Assembly (NCBI GenBank): GCA_032622095.1 | Contig: CP136062.1 | Location: 227,244,578 to 227,308,577, forward strand | From: Siphonodentalium dalli | Taxonomy: Eukaryota; Mollusca; Scaphopoda; Gadilida; Siphonodentaliidae | Direction: 5' to 3' | DNA length: 64,000 nt | In this document: positions 1 through 10,277 of the stretch, piece after piece | How the letters are laid out: the number at the start of each line of letters is the position of its first letter | Position numbering within the stretch: position 1 is the stretch's first letter | Position numbers and translations under genes: made by a program | Notes under the pieces: generated by a model | What the model saw: only the letters and a program-made list of their open reading frames with translations | What the model was told of the DNA's origin: nothing | The model's database searches: none

Positions 1-298
1 CAATATGAAGAGAAATTGTTCCTATTAACTATTGCCAAGGGTGCTATTTGGGTATTTTGGGCTGTTTTTGTCACGATACACTTTTCGATTAAATACATTT
101 ACAAAAGTGGCTTTTTCGCTAAATGTATATAAATATAAGGATTAACTGTCATGTGGAGTATTTTTATGGAGATGTAACCGTGAGGTAAGTGGTCATAACT
201 TGTATGTAAAACCCTTCAGGTTTTACACAAGTTATGTCCACTTACCTCACGGTTACATCTCCATAAAAACAGTCCACATGACAGTTAATCCTTATATA
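1..298. repeat. Interspersed repeat Q, copy 1, ending in a long palindrome
   Basis: This segment matches 41788-42085 almost base for base, in the same orientation, and stops matching at about 298. It runs off the left edge of the window. Its right half (134-296) is a near-perfect hairpin: two arms of about 70 bp around a small loop near 214-220. It looks like a fold-back non-autonomous transposon or part of one. No coding potential is seen; short reading frames here are by-products of the palindrome. Confidence 0.8.
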
Positions 299-480
299 AT
301 TACCACGTTGTTTGCATCGTTCATAGAACACATAAGTGTATTTTGCACTAATCCATGGCTCAAATTCATTCATTTGTTCATTCATTCACTAATCCATGGC
401 TCAAATTCATTCATTTGTTCATTCATTCACTAATCCATGGCTCAAATTCATTCATTTGTTGCATATATTTACCATGTTGT
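297..480. repeat. Partial copy of palindromic family P1 with a 41-bp triplication
   Basis: The stretch around 305-345 and 440-480 matches one arm of the palindromic family P1 found at 5149-5491. A segment of about 41 bp beginning ACTAATCCATGG is repeated three times (starts at 348, 388 and 429), so this copy has expanded locally. Confidence 0.7.
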
Positions 481-584
481 TTGAGATATGCTGTGTCTTT
501 TTGCACACATACCATACGACAATGACCAATTCAGCCCTGTCATGACGAGATCTGCGCTAGTGCAGCATTATAGATCATGTGCCA

Positions 585-790
585 TTGCAATCTATATACT
601 AATAAAACTCAATTCTGTTTTGTTCGTTTCGTTGTTTGTCCGCTTGTATAGGCGATCAAACGACTGGATCATCACAGCTGAATTTTTTTTATATAGTGGT
701 AATTTGACTCGGTGAGCATTATAAATAGGTACTGTGTACCTCAGATGAGACTCCACACGGAATGTAGTTAACATGTTGTGCACAACATAT
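585..790 (+). mobile_element. Possible Helitron-like (Helentron) 5' end
   Basis: TCTATATACTAATAAAACTC, followed by TTTGTCCGC and an A/T-rich stretch with a 'gatcaaacgactgga' segment, resembles the 5' ends of animal Helitron-like elements, which often start TCTATACTAATA. No matching 3' end or helicase frame was found, so this may be an isolated terminus. This is recognition by eye only. Confidence 0.3.
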
Positions 791-2324
791 CAAATGGAAG
801 ATATACAAGAAAAATACTGACAGGACACCACTGACAATAATATAAGCTTTGAAAGCTTTCGCGGTGTCTTAAAAATTAACTCACAAAATCGGTATTAAAT
901 GGGTCAAAATTGTTGTGTTACAAGATGTATTCATGATTCGAGAGCTCCAACTAAAACAACATTCATAATCTAACTTAATTTATTGGTGTGGGGGCAAGTG
1001 TAGAGAATTGAGGTTCTTGTATACTATTTTAGTAGAAGCAAGTCATATACATGAAAATGAAGCTTAGGTTCCAAAGAATCTTTTTAGATTCTATTCCAAT
1101 TTTTTAATCTACGTGACATTGAAATTCAAGATGGCCGCCAAAATCACAATTTTTGCCATAAAATCACTCGTTCTGAGATTTGACACATTCATTTGTGAAA
1201 TAAAACCAAGTTAACATACTATAAAAACATTATTTCATAACTGTTCACATTTTAGTCACTAATTTCCATCATCTACCACATTTTTCATCGATGAAAAAAA
1301 GTCCTTGTTTTTATTGCAATTTATTTGTACGCAGTTGACCATACTTTAGGTTTAGTATTATTAACATGCTCATAGACATAGGCTTATAATTTGGTCACTT
1401 TTTTGCGATATATTCATTTTTTTAGATCATTAACAAGAATATATTGATGAACATTTAATGATTAATTATCTGAATATCAATTAAAAGAACATACTTTAGT
1501 AACAACAATATGGTGGTCTACATATAAGGCTGGAATTTCTCACTTTTTGTTCAACGATAATATCACGTAATTAGCCCCTAAATCCGGCATCATATGTTTA
1601 GTAAAACACATGTGTATTACCAGCACGCGCAGTGACGTAAGAGCTTAGCACAATGATGTTGATGCAATACCGGGACTTTATTATTATGTTAATTAGAATA
1701 TAAGTATGATATTCGATTTGTGTTGGGTTATTTAGTGTTGATTGAGATAAACATGGGTGATAAAGGATTTTGTCAACATGAAAATGAAGGTGTCTTTACT
1801 TCCTCTTTGGTTGTGATAAGGAGATCAATATTAATTTGTTTTAATCCCAGCCGTTTTGAGATGGTTTTTCTTCTGAAATGTGATTATGTATAAATTGGGA
1901 CTCAAATTCGTCATATTTATATACGAAATGTATTAACCTCGTCCACTACAGCTCGACTGAATCGAATTTAGTGCATTGTGCTAATAAATGTCGTATGTAA
2001 TTGGACTCATTGGAGATCCCCTATATCACTAATGGCTTTGGGCCTTTGCAATATTGTTAAAAATCCAAAGGTGAATTATAAGGAAGTTTATAAATAAGAA
2101 ATAAATCCATTTTGTTATTGATAATTAACCCAATTAATCACCAAAAACTGTATGAAGTAAATAGATCGGAATAGGCGAAGGCACCAATCCATTGTGATAT
2201 GTTCAACGGGTTTTAGTGCGTGAACAAACAATAATTTTCTCAAATACGATATATCGTGTCATTCGGGGAACATTCCTTACCACAGACACGTTAATGTGTA
2301 GACTAAAATCTAAATAAAAAGCAG
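791..2324. other. AT-rich non-coding stretch
   Basis: No supported gene, RNA or clear repeat is seen. Around 1070-1150 a 'caagatggccgcc' phrase occurs, similar in style to a phrase near 52690, which suggests old repeat content. Confidence 0.5.
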
Positions 2325-2690
2325 GTGGAACCCTTCATGATATATCTTAAAATTGTTCTTGTAAATCGTATTTCAATAGCTTCGGGCAGTAATTGCTGCA
2401 GTCAAACACAGTTCTTGGACCCGTTATGCAGAGGAACCGCTCGTCACTGCATGCATGATGTGGTTGCGATTCAAAAGCGAATATTATTAGGTGTATTTTG
2501 GAGCGCAAACGCCACATTGGCTTTAACTCAATTAACTAATCACCCAAACTGGTAACAAAAAAAACCTGAATACATCTTAAAATTGTTCTTGTAAATCGAA
2601 TTTCAATAGCGAGCGGGGGATTCGGGCAGTTATTGCTGCAGTCAAACACAGTTCTTGGATTCGTTATGTGGAGGAGGAACCATACATGAC
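2325..2690. repeat. Imperfect direct duplication of about 100 bp
   Basis: The segments at 2337-2434 and 2571-2683 are diverged direct copies. They share ATCTTAAAATTGTTCTTGTA and TTGCTGCAGTCAAACACAG. Between them, 2475-2530 matches the 3' end of element I (GCGAATATTATTAGGTGTA then TTTTGGAGCGCAAAC). Confidence 0.7.
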
Positions 2691-2694
2691 TTAA

Positions 2695-3302
2695 AGGGGT
2701 ACTGTACACTAAATCCGGCCATTTATGGGACCATCTCCTTTTATACTCAACATAATATATGCAACAAATGAATGAATTTGAGCCATGGATTAGTGCAAAA
2801 TACACTTATGTGTTCTATGAACGATCAGGGGCGCCGTAAGCATCCGAGTGCAGGGGGGGGGGGGCAGAGCCTACAAAAAGGGCACTTTTCTGCAAAAAAT
2901 GGCATTTTCTCCGCAAACTCGGGAAAATAACCATAAATTAATTGTGGCAAAAATCCATATTTTAAAGGTATTTGTCGGTTTTTATGGCCGTTTTGTGATA
3001 AAGTTGACAAAAAATTAATATTCCTTGTGAAATTGGTGGTATTTGGACCAAAAAAGTCACGTTTTGCTATAAAAACACGAGATTAAACACACAAAAAGCA
3101 TTTTCTGTCTCCTCCAGAAAAAGGGCAAGTCTTGCCCCCGCTCGCCCCCCCCCCCCCCCCCCTTGGTCAAGTCAGGGGGGGGGGTCAGCTGCCCCCACTG
3201 CCCCCCTCTTCCGGCGCCCCTGTGAACGATGCAAACAACGTGTTAATTATAATTGAAAACGAGTTAATGACCCGAGTCACTATAATTAACATGTTGTTTG
3301 CT
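2695..3302. mobile_element. Palindromic element P1, copy interrupted by a hAT-like insertion
   Basis: After TTAA at 2691-2694, the sequence AGGGGTACTGTACACTAAAT matches the terminus of the intact P1 at 5149-5491. The copy runs to 2825, is interrupted by another element (2826-3222), and resumes with GATGCAAACAACGTG. The outer part of the right arm is missing after about 3302, so this copy is truncated. Confidence 0.75.
2826..3222. mobile_element. hAT-like non-autonomous element with 8-bp target duplication
   Basis: The 397-bp element begins CAGGGGCGCCG and ends CGGCGCCCCTG, perfect 11-bp terminal inverted repeats of the CAGGG...CCCTG type seen in hAT elements. It is flanked by TGAACGAT at 2818-2825 and again at 3223-3230, the 8-bp duplication expected of hAT transposition. 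Subterminal poly-G and poly-C runs can pair with each other. It carries no transposase frame. Its insertion into P1 dates it as younger than that P1 copy. Confidence 0.9.
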
Positions 3303-4240
3303 GGATATACACACAGGGAGAATTACCCACTACTGCATATATGGATATTCCTTATTTCGAAGGACTTGTAATTGTGTGGTAAAAATTGTTTGATTGCAAA
3401 CACAACATACACAGAACCACCAAAATATAGCCACCGAGAGATGTCAGATATTGAGAGCAAATATATTAGAGACATTTTGTTTATTCTGTTAATAAATAAA
3501 ATAAGTTATTTATCTATACATAATATTACATTAAGCATTCGCATATATACACATGATAATTTATTAAATGGAATAAGTGATGTGAAACAATAATTCTTCA
3601 GCCGCAGACAGACCACTCCACTTGTTTCTGGTTTGATTTATCCCCGACCGCGATTCAAGATTTTACCAACATTACAGTTCAGATTTAAATTTAGTTCTGT
3701 AAAAACGTATAAGTTGGAAAGGTCCACGCTTCGTCTCAATGGATATTCAGCTACAATATATATAGACACTAAAACGAGTAAAGGAACAGTCTATAAGGGT
3801 ACGTTCATACGATGGAAAGTTTGTCCGGTATTTTTTTTTTCGTCATAGAAAACCATATGGTACCAGAATATGAATGGAAACATGCGTATAAAATGCATCA
3901 ATACAAAATCTAACGACACGAGGAGTAAAAATTAATGCTTGTAGTTCCACACGTAACGCCGCTACTGACATTTACCTGCATATACACCTGTATGATTGAA
4001 GCATTTTTTGAAGCCATCGCAGCAGGAAAAATTACTGAGTTTGACATTTACCTTTTTCGTTTTGTTCTCTTATGTCTTATGATTATGAGAGAACTAGAGA
4101 AATTAAAATCTTTAATCTTGAAATACCTGTATGAGTGATGCAAATTTCGGTATCCATCGCAGCAGGCAAAATTACTGAGTTTTTAATCTCTCATAGTTAG
4201 CTGTGATACAGATGCATTTTATAAGAATTGTTAAGTTCGT
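3303..4240. other. Non-coding stretch
   Basis: No supported gene. A short direct repeat occurs at about 4012-4042 and 4154-4184 (CATCGCAGCAGG...AAATTACTGAG). Small reading frames here lack codon structure or recognisable motifs. Confidence 0.45.
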
Positions 4241-4248
4241 TTTCTGGC

Positions 4249-4662
4249 CAAGCCTGCAAATAGCGTGTCTGTCATTTGCAGAATGAGGTCCTCAGAGGGT
4301 GAATTTAAATTTATTCATCACTAAATTAACCCTCTGGAGACCTTATTCTGATTAGGCCTCATCTTCTGGGAAGTATCTATAGTATCAAATTAACATTGTT
4401 TTTAGTTACATTTTCCCTTCTGGGAAGTTTCTATATCCCCCTAATTTGCAGAAGATAAAATGCATTATCGAGGTGCCCAATGGGTGAAAATCACCAACTT
4501 GAAACTGGGGAACTTCAATCTGATCCTAGGTCTACCATAGAAGTAGAGGGCCTAAGCAGAATGAGATCCCCAGAGGGTAAATTTAGTGATGCTATAGCGT
4601 CACTAAATTCACCCTCTGGGTACCTCATTCTGTTAATGACAGGCACGCTATTTGCAGGCTTG
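4249..4662. mobile_element. hAT-like MITE (CAAGCCTGC family), copy 1
   Basis: The 414-bp element has ends CAAGCCTGCAAATAGCGTGTC and its inverted counterpart ending GCTATTTGCAGGCTTG. It is flanked by TTTCTGGC at 4241-4248 and 4663-4670, an exact 8-bp target duplication, which fits hAT. Inside each end is a second inverted pair built on AGAATGAGGTC and AGAGGGTGAATTT. Related copies lie at 23121-23545 and 26690-27141. Confidence 0.88.
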
Positions 4663-4741
4663 TTTCTGGCACATTACAGCTTTCTGTATTGAAATGCATG
4701 TAAAACAAACGTCAGGTAAATTAGCCACCTGTGTGAATTAA

Positions 4742-5118
4742 GCCTTTACCCAACAGAAGGGCCCTGTGTCAATGCATTCTCTTATATATGCGAGTCGACC
4801 ATAGGTCGCCTCGCATATATAAGAGAATGCATTGGCTTAACACATACAAAATTATAAAATTGTTAAAGAATGTAAGAAAAATTGGTAAAAAGTGTTAAAA
4901 AAAGATGCATTCTCTTATATATGCGAGGCGACCTATGGTCGACTCGCATATATAAGAGAATGCATTGGCACAGGGCATAACTGTAACTATCACAATGTGG
5001 TCAAGGAGCCGGTTCCAATGATATCCATATTTGTATGGTTCTATTGAGACAGACCGAAGATATTTTAGGCTGTTGAAGCTTTATTTGGCCGGTTTTGGCC
5101 GGTTTGTTGGGTAAAGGG
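4742..5118. mobile_element. TTAA-flanked MITE, family A, copy 1
   Basis: The element lies between TTAA at 4738-4741 and TTAA at 5119-5122. The termini are inverted (consensus CCCTTTACCCAACA; the left end here reads GCCTTTACCC). TTAA duplication with CCC/GGG termini is the signature of piggyBac-type transposition. It contains two mirror-image hairpin modules (about 4768-4833 and 4905-4969), each starting near AATGCATTCTCTTATATATG. No transposase is present. Confidence 0.85.
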
Positions 5119-5148
5119 TTAAAGTAACTTCGGAAAGACGATTTTTAA

Positions 5149-5491
5149 AGGGGGACTACACTAAATCCGACCATTTATGGGACCATCTCCTTTTATACTC
5201 AACAGAATATATGCAACAAATGAAGTAATTTTAGCCATGGTTTAGTGAAAAATACAATATTTAGTTCTATGAATGATACAAACAACATGGTAATAATAAT
5301 GTCAATGAATAAATGAGTGGAGTCATAAATTCATTTTCATTATAATTACCATGTTGTTTGCATCGTTCATAGAGTACAGGACTAGTGTATTTTGCACTCA
5401 TCAATGGCTCAAATTCATTCATGTGTTGCATATATTATGTTGAGTATAAAAGGAGATGGTCCCATAAATGGCCGGATTAAGTGTACACTCT
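5149..5491. mobile_element. Palindromic MITE, family P1, intact copy
   Basis: Nearly the whole element folds on itself: the left arm (from AGGGGGACTACACTAAATCC) is inverted in the right arm (ending GGATTAAGTGTACACTCT). Both sides carry TTAA (5145-5148 and 5492-5495), suggesting TTAA target choice. Partial relatives lie at 297-480 and 2695-3302. Confidence 0.8.
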
Positions 5492-5802
5492 TTAATTAAA
5501 AACAATTCAGTTATGAATATCTCCGTTATTTGATCAATATAAATTTGTTCAAAAGAAAAGAAAACGCTCTTTAAAAGAAACGTTTTTTAAATGATTTTTT
5601 AAAATTTATTTAATTTCTGAATATCTCCGTTATTTCGTCAATATAGTCATCATGTTGTATTATGATTGATATATAACGTAGTGGTAGACTCGATGGGCTA
5701 TATATATACGGTACACAATTAAGTATCTATTAGTTGGAAAATAAACATTCGCAAACAAGTAACATGTATCTATATCTGATAATGAGGACGAGAGATTGAA
5801 TA

Positions 5803-6235
5803 TGTGACCCGCCATATCAAATTCAGTCGTAAGTCGAGATTTTTTTTACCCTGTGCCAATGCATTCTCTTATATATGCGACTCGACCATAGGTCGCCTCG
5901 CATATATAAGAGAATGCATTGGCCTAACAATTTTAATAATTTTTTCTTGTATTCTTTAACAATTTCACCCATACAGAGCCCCAGACAAACATGAGCAGAC
6001 GACACTCTTCTATATGCTTCTATATATGTGTGGGGGCTCCCTGCAGGGTAATGGATGTTTTTTTATTTTATGTCCTAAAAATTGTAAGAAACATTTATTT
6101 AAAAAAAATTGTTAGGCCAATGCATTCTCTTATATATGCGAGGCGACCTATGGTCGACTCGCATATATAAGAGAATGCATTGGCACAGGGTAAAAAAATC
6201 CCGACTTACGACTGGATTTGATATGGCGGGTCACA
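5803..6235. mobile_element. TA-flanked MITE, family B, copy 1
   Basis: The ends are long inverted repeats starting TGTGACCCGCCATATCAAAT, extending through a T-rich tract to CCCTGTGCCAATGC, with TA on both sides. The interior holds the same two mirror-image hairpin modules as family A (about 5852-5921 and 6118-6185), separated by a unique core with ACAGAGCCCCAGACAAACAT. Other copies are at 33507-33948, 55357-55790 and 61187-61473. The superfamily is not settled; a TA target would fit Tc1/mariner-type transposition. Confidence 0.85.
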
Positions 6236-6278
6236 TATATCGATGATCATGGCTATCCTTATCTCAAATTAAATAGAG

Positions 6279-6434
6279 AGTGATCACTTGATTGAACTGG
6301 TGACGTCAAATAATAACATGAGAGGCAGGGACCTTCTACAAACATGAGAGTGCATTACGCTCGAGTGTTTTACAAAATAGTCCCTGCCTCGAATTAATGA
6401 TTTCATGTCATCAGTTCAATTAAGTGATTATTCT
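6279..6434. repeat. Imperfect palindrome of about 155 bp
   Basis: Outer arms TGATCACTTGATTGAACTGG and its inverted counterpart near 6411-6430 enclose inner arms GAGGCAGGGAC (6331-6341) and GTCCCTGCCTC (6379-6389). It is probably a small fold-back MITE. No second copy was seen. Confidence 0.6.
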
Positions 6435-6435
6435 G

Positions 6436-6441
6436 TTTATT
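6436..6441 (-). promoter_or_regulatory. Candidate polyadenylation signal for the Snail-type gene
   Basis: AATAAA on the minus strand, about 480 bases beyond the Snail stop codon. Position and sequence are plausible, but the palindrome next to it is repeat DNA and transcript data would be needed. Confidence 0.3.
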
Positions 6442-6923
6442 ATATTCCACTATAAACATCTGATTTACCAGAAATCCGAATAATATCGCCATTATACCCA
6501 TGACGCATACATTTCGATAGCGCGTATAAATATATAACGCGCTTATAGTTAAAGTGACATCACTCACCAGCGAAATTATCGTTAAATTACCGTTTATAAA
6601 TAAAAGTAAATCACATATAGGTATGTAATAATACTAATTATGCACGGAGTTAAATCAAAAAGAAGAAAACTCATTGGTACTGATAAGATATAGCAAAAAG
6701 TTGTATCATATATGCATGTGAATGTCCGGCCTACATATATCGTATATATTAGTTGTTTTTGATAACTGTTTCCCAAAATAATTCAAACGAAATCAAGGGT
6801 AAAATTTCATATATACATGGTATATATTGTCTCTTGCACATCAAGGGACGGGATGCCGATGGAAGGTCTCTGATCGAGAAACCAGCTCTGGTATTTGATA
6901 AGCTATCGATGTGGCTCAGTTCG

Positions 6924-8126
6924 TTAACGCATAAGTCTCGGGCAGCTATTCTCGCTATGTTTTAACAGAAGGGACATCCTTGAAAATGTCTTAGCGCACA
7001 GTTTACAGCCGTATTTCTTAACCTCACTGTGAGTTTGTAAGTGCGCTCGCAAATTGGACCTGTCCGCAAAGGCACGACCACAGTGCTGACAATGGAAAGG
7101 CTTTTCTCCTGTGTGTGTTCGAACGTGTCCCTGGAGCAACCAGGGACGAGAGAACGCCTTCCCGCACAGTTTGCACTTACACGGTAGAGTGTGTGTTCGA
7201 ATGTGCATCTTGAGTGCTCCCAAAGAAGAGTAAGTCTTGTCGCAGCTTTTACAAGAGAATTCCTTCTTCACGTGACTAACGCAATGAAATTGTTTGTGTT
7301 TAGAAAGTCCGCCGAACGTGGCGTAGCTTTTACTACATCCATCGCATTGGTACCGGGGTGGTCCGGCATGAGGAGGTTTGGTTGGCGAAGGTTCATGAGA
7401 CCCGTTGTGATTTCGAACGGAAGCAGCCCAGACAGGATGTACTCGATTGGTGACACATAACGCGGAAGCAGGTGAAATGTTATCTGTCACTGGAGCTAAT
7501 ACACGTCCGTGTTGATTGCCAACCATCTGTTGAATTTGAGCCATTTTAGCACTATAATGGTCGTGTGGGTTATTGAATAATGCCCGTATGGCAGCGTTCG
7601 GTGCAATATTACAACATTGTGTCAGCTGATTAGCCACACCCTGTTGTGGAGAAACCATAGCGTCTCTGTAATAATTACCAAAAACATTTGGTAATTTCAA
7701 GAAGTCATTTCTCATCCCTTGAACATACTGGTGACAACCGACTCCCAGATGGTATCTTGTAAATTTGGTCGGCGAGAAGGCACTAATTGGTGGGATCCTT
7801 GTAGAGTCAGAATATTCCCCTGGCGAACTCCCTGGGGAGTCTGAATCACTGCTGTACATTGTCATTCTTCCGTTGAAGATACTACTGTCTCTGTAATCAC
7901 TCCCCGGGGATGTGTCTGGTGAATCCACACCCGCACGGAGCATAGAATGACCATCTGGGCTTCCTGCCCCCACTGATTCAGCGACACTAATAGTTTTAGG
8001 CTCAGTTTTCTTGTCTGGTAAAGCATATGGACGGAACAAGTCTTTTCTGTTTGAATTAACGTCGGTTTTCGGCATACCTTTTTCACGTATCATATTTCTT
8101 GGGTACTCTCTGTTCGTGTGCAATAT
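6924..8126 (-). CDS. snail: Snail/Slug-family zinc-finger transcription factor, last exon (5' partial)
   Basis: The product should be a nuclear DNA-binding repressor that recognises E-box (CANNTG) sites, as Snail proteins do in mesoderm and epithelial-mesenchymal programmes. Five zinc fingers run from about 7352 down to 6945: [13 protein letters not shown]..., [57 protein letters not shown] and [19 protein letters not shown]. The blocks [25 protein letters not shown] and KTFSRMSLL identify Snail/Slug rather than Scratch. Fingers 1 and 5 end in Cys instead of the last His, as is usual for Snail. Upstream is a Ser/Pro-rich region ([25 protein letters not shown]) of the kind controlled by phosphorylation. 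I start the exon at 8126 because a minus-strand TTTTTTCAG acceptor precedes ATATTGCACACG; the open frame up to 8237 is probably intron. The SNAG repressor motif expected at the N terminus is absent and should lie in an upstream exon. Confidence 0.93.
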   Translation of the reverse strand: MLHTNREYPRNMIREKGMPKTDVNSNRKDLFRPYALPDKKTEPKTISVAESVGAGSPDGHSMLRAGVDSPDTSPGSDYRDSSIFNGRMTMYSSDSDSPGSSPGEYSDSTRIPPISAFSPTKFTRYHLGVGCHQYVQGMRNDFLKLPNVFGNYYRDAMVSPQQGVANQLTQCCNIAPNAAIRALFNNPHDHYSAKMAQIQQMVGNQHGRVLAPVTDNISPASALCVTNRVHPVWAASVRNHNGSHEPSPTKPPHAGPPRYQCDGCSKSYATFGGLSKHKQFHCVSHVKKEFSCKSCDKTYSSLGALKMHIRTHTLPCKCKLCGKAFSRPWLLQGHVRTHTGEKPFHCQHCGRAFADRSNLRAHLQTHSEVKKYGCKLCAKTFSRMSLLLKHSENSCPRLMR

Positions 8127-9158
8127 CTGAAAAAATAAGTAAACGTTTATGTAAGTACAAACGTCTCGTAAACAATTTCCGACGGGCTTAATTGAAGTTA
8201 ATTCTACTTGTGTACACGTAACAGGTCGACTACTCAATGTCGCATAAAGGACACGGTATACTTACCGCACTTGTCGCCCTACCGCGCCATGAGGCTTGTT
8301 CATTCGAACAATATGGCCGATTTCTTAATTAGTTTTGTGTCGTAATTTTCAAGAAATGTTTATTTTCATGGTACATTAAAATTGTAATAATCGAATTTGT
8401 GAAACATTTATTGTTATTTTGTAATTAATAGCGAAGTTGCTGTCCTGGATAGCGAGTATAATATATAAGAAACTTCGACATTCTCATGCTATAAGATGCT
8501 GTCCTAGATACCGAGTATAATAAATATGAAACTAAGTCATTCCATTCTAGCGTAGATAACGATCATCCTTGATTGTTTTGTTTGTTTTGATTTACACAGA
8601 TAGAATTCGTGCAAATCATTAACAAATCACAAGAACTGGTTGTGCTAAATTAACATACATGTACTATACATACATTATATCTATATGGTTATAGTACTCG
8701 ATTTTATATTTCTTTTTATTCATAATTTGACCCTGGTGAAGTTTAGTTGTACGGAGTTATAATATCATTTCGATTTATAATGGAGAACTATTAATATTTA
8801 ATTTGTATTTTATACGACTTTCTGGTAATTTGTGTTGCAAAGAAGGGATTTGACAAAAAACGAAAACGAAAACGTCGACAGTACCAGTATCATCATTAGG
8901 GTAAAAATATTAAGTGATATATCTAATTCACAATCTCACCATTCGACATGAGATGGCAAAACATATTTAGTGATATATTATTCATTTTGTCACCTTTTTA
9001 CACGAGTGGTACAGATATTTGCTTTATTTTACAAAAAAAAAAATTGTTTTGCGTTCGGTGTTCTGTGTCAACAGATATAAATGTTTGTATATGAGAAGGT
9101 TATTTGCCAGAGAGAATAAACACAGCGACACTGGTTAGATCCGTATAATAAATGAATA
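8127..9158. other. AT-rich presumed intron or upstream sequence of the Snail gene
   Basis: No exon recognised. Two direct copies of about 37 bp (TGCTGTCCTGGATAGCGAG at about 8439 and TGCTGTCCTAGATACCGAG at about 8498) form a small diverged tandem. The region 8250-8300 is less AT-rich, but I see no SNAG-like start. Confidence 0.45.
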
Positions 9159-9347
9159 AATATTAATCACTCAATATTAACTTTGTGAAATTTTCGAAAT
9201 AATTTCTCATAGCGGTGTTTTTAATCTCAAAGATCCCAAGCACAACGCCCGCTGTGTCGATTTTACAAACGAAGGCACCCGATGTTTTATAATGATTTTT
9301 AAAGAAGTCGAATTAGATAAAAACATAATAACACATGGTACCACTCC
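9159..9347. repeat. Left arm of a 189-bp, near-identical inverted repeat
   Basis: This segment reappears in reverse complement at 10417-10606 with only about one visible difference (a G/A at the GCGGGCGTTGT position). The right copy lies inside the MITE at 10278-10709, so that element appears to carry a captured copy of this neighbouring DNA. Confidence 0.9.
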
Positions 9348-9670
9348 GATTGCTACACGAGAAATGAGTATTATGGCAAGGAGTCGAGTGTTTTTATTAC
9401 TTCTATCAGCAAATGAATCTATAAATGTTTGACAAATGGGAGAATGGAACTAATTTTCTTGTTGCGCGAAGACGACTATTACACTATTTCTAAAATGTCG
9501 ACTTTCTTCCATCAGATACTTAAGTTAATAAATCAAAAATATTTAGATTTAAATCTTGAACATTTGTCACACGAGAGTGGACTGGAAAACCATTCGCATT
9601 TCCGTAATATGTAGAGTGAATTTTCTTTAAATATCAAGGGTCTTAGACTAAAAACCCATGAACGTGTTAA

Positions 9671-10080
9671 CCCTTTACCCAACAGAACGGCCCTGTGCCA
9701 ATGCATTCTCTTATACATGCGAGTCGACCATAGGTCGCCTCGCATATATAAGAGAATGCATTGGCTTAACACATATTAAAAATTATCAAATTGTCAAAGA
9801 ATGTAGAAAATATTATAAGAAAAAATGGTAAAAAGTGTTAAAAAAAGAATTTGTTTAGGCCAATGCATTCTCTTATATATGCGAGGCGACCTATGGTCGA
9901 CTCGCATATATAAGAGAATGCATTGGCACAGGGCATAACTGTAACCATCACAATGTGGTCAATGAACCGGTTCCAATGATATCCATATTTGTATGGTTTT
10001 ATTGAGACAGACCGAAGATATTTTAGGCTGTTGAAGCTTTCTTTGTATGGGCGTTTTTGGCCGTTTTGTTGGGTAAAGGG
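9671..10080. mobile_element. TTAA-flanked MITE, family A, copy 2
   Basis: Exact TTAA at 9667-9670 and 10081-10084 flank termini CCCTTTACCCAACAGAACGG and GTTTTGTTGGGTAAAGGG. It contains two mirror-image hairpin modules (about 9697-9763 and 9860-9927). The right third shares the non-palindromic block CCGGTTCCAATGATATCCAT with the other family A copies. It carries no coding frame. Confidence 0.9.
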
Positions 10081-10084
10081 TTAA

Positions 10085-10277
10085 AGAATCTAACACATGT
10101 ATTCACGAACACAACAATAACGAAGACGCTGTTAACTCTCTTAACGCTCTTCTGTGTTCCATGTCGTGCAAATGGCTGTGTTTTTTTTTGGACCCAAACA
10201 TCTTGTTTAAAGTTGTATTTTAATGGCTTCACGCGTATTTCTGGGACATATAATGCTCGTAGAAAGGTAGTTCAATG
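10085..10277 (+). repeat. Element I, left part of a copy split by MITE G
   Basis: It matches other element I copies (for example 39200-39545), with AACGCTCTTCTGTGTTCC, GGACCCAAACATC and a segment ending GAAAGGTAGTTCAA. The copy resumes after the MITE at about 10710-10800 (TTTATCGACCTATTT, then GCGAATATTATGAAGTGTA and GGAGCGCAAAC). Confidence 0.7.

Noticed and set aside
4766-4833. Hairpin module as a microRNA gene
   Set aside because: The stem fits a precursor in length, but a 3-base loop and near-perfect pairing are untypical of animal microRNA precursors, and the copies are plainly transposon-borne. Kept only as a possible small-RNA source.
5823-6005. Short frames containing LGQCILLYMRGDLWS, recurring at 9533, 33135, 55558 and 63498
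   Set aside because: The peptide is simply the shared hairpin module read in one frame; it occurs wherever a family A or B MITE lies.
7191-7460. Plus-strand 89-codon frame
   Set aside because: It lies opposite the Snail zinc-finger coding sequence, which has clear homology on the minus strand.
8127-8237. N-terminal extension of the Snail frame ([10 protein letters not shown]...)
   Set aside because: It lies upstream of a strong splice acceptor and has no SNAG similarity; it is more likely intron read in frame.
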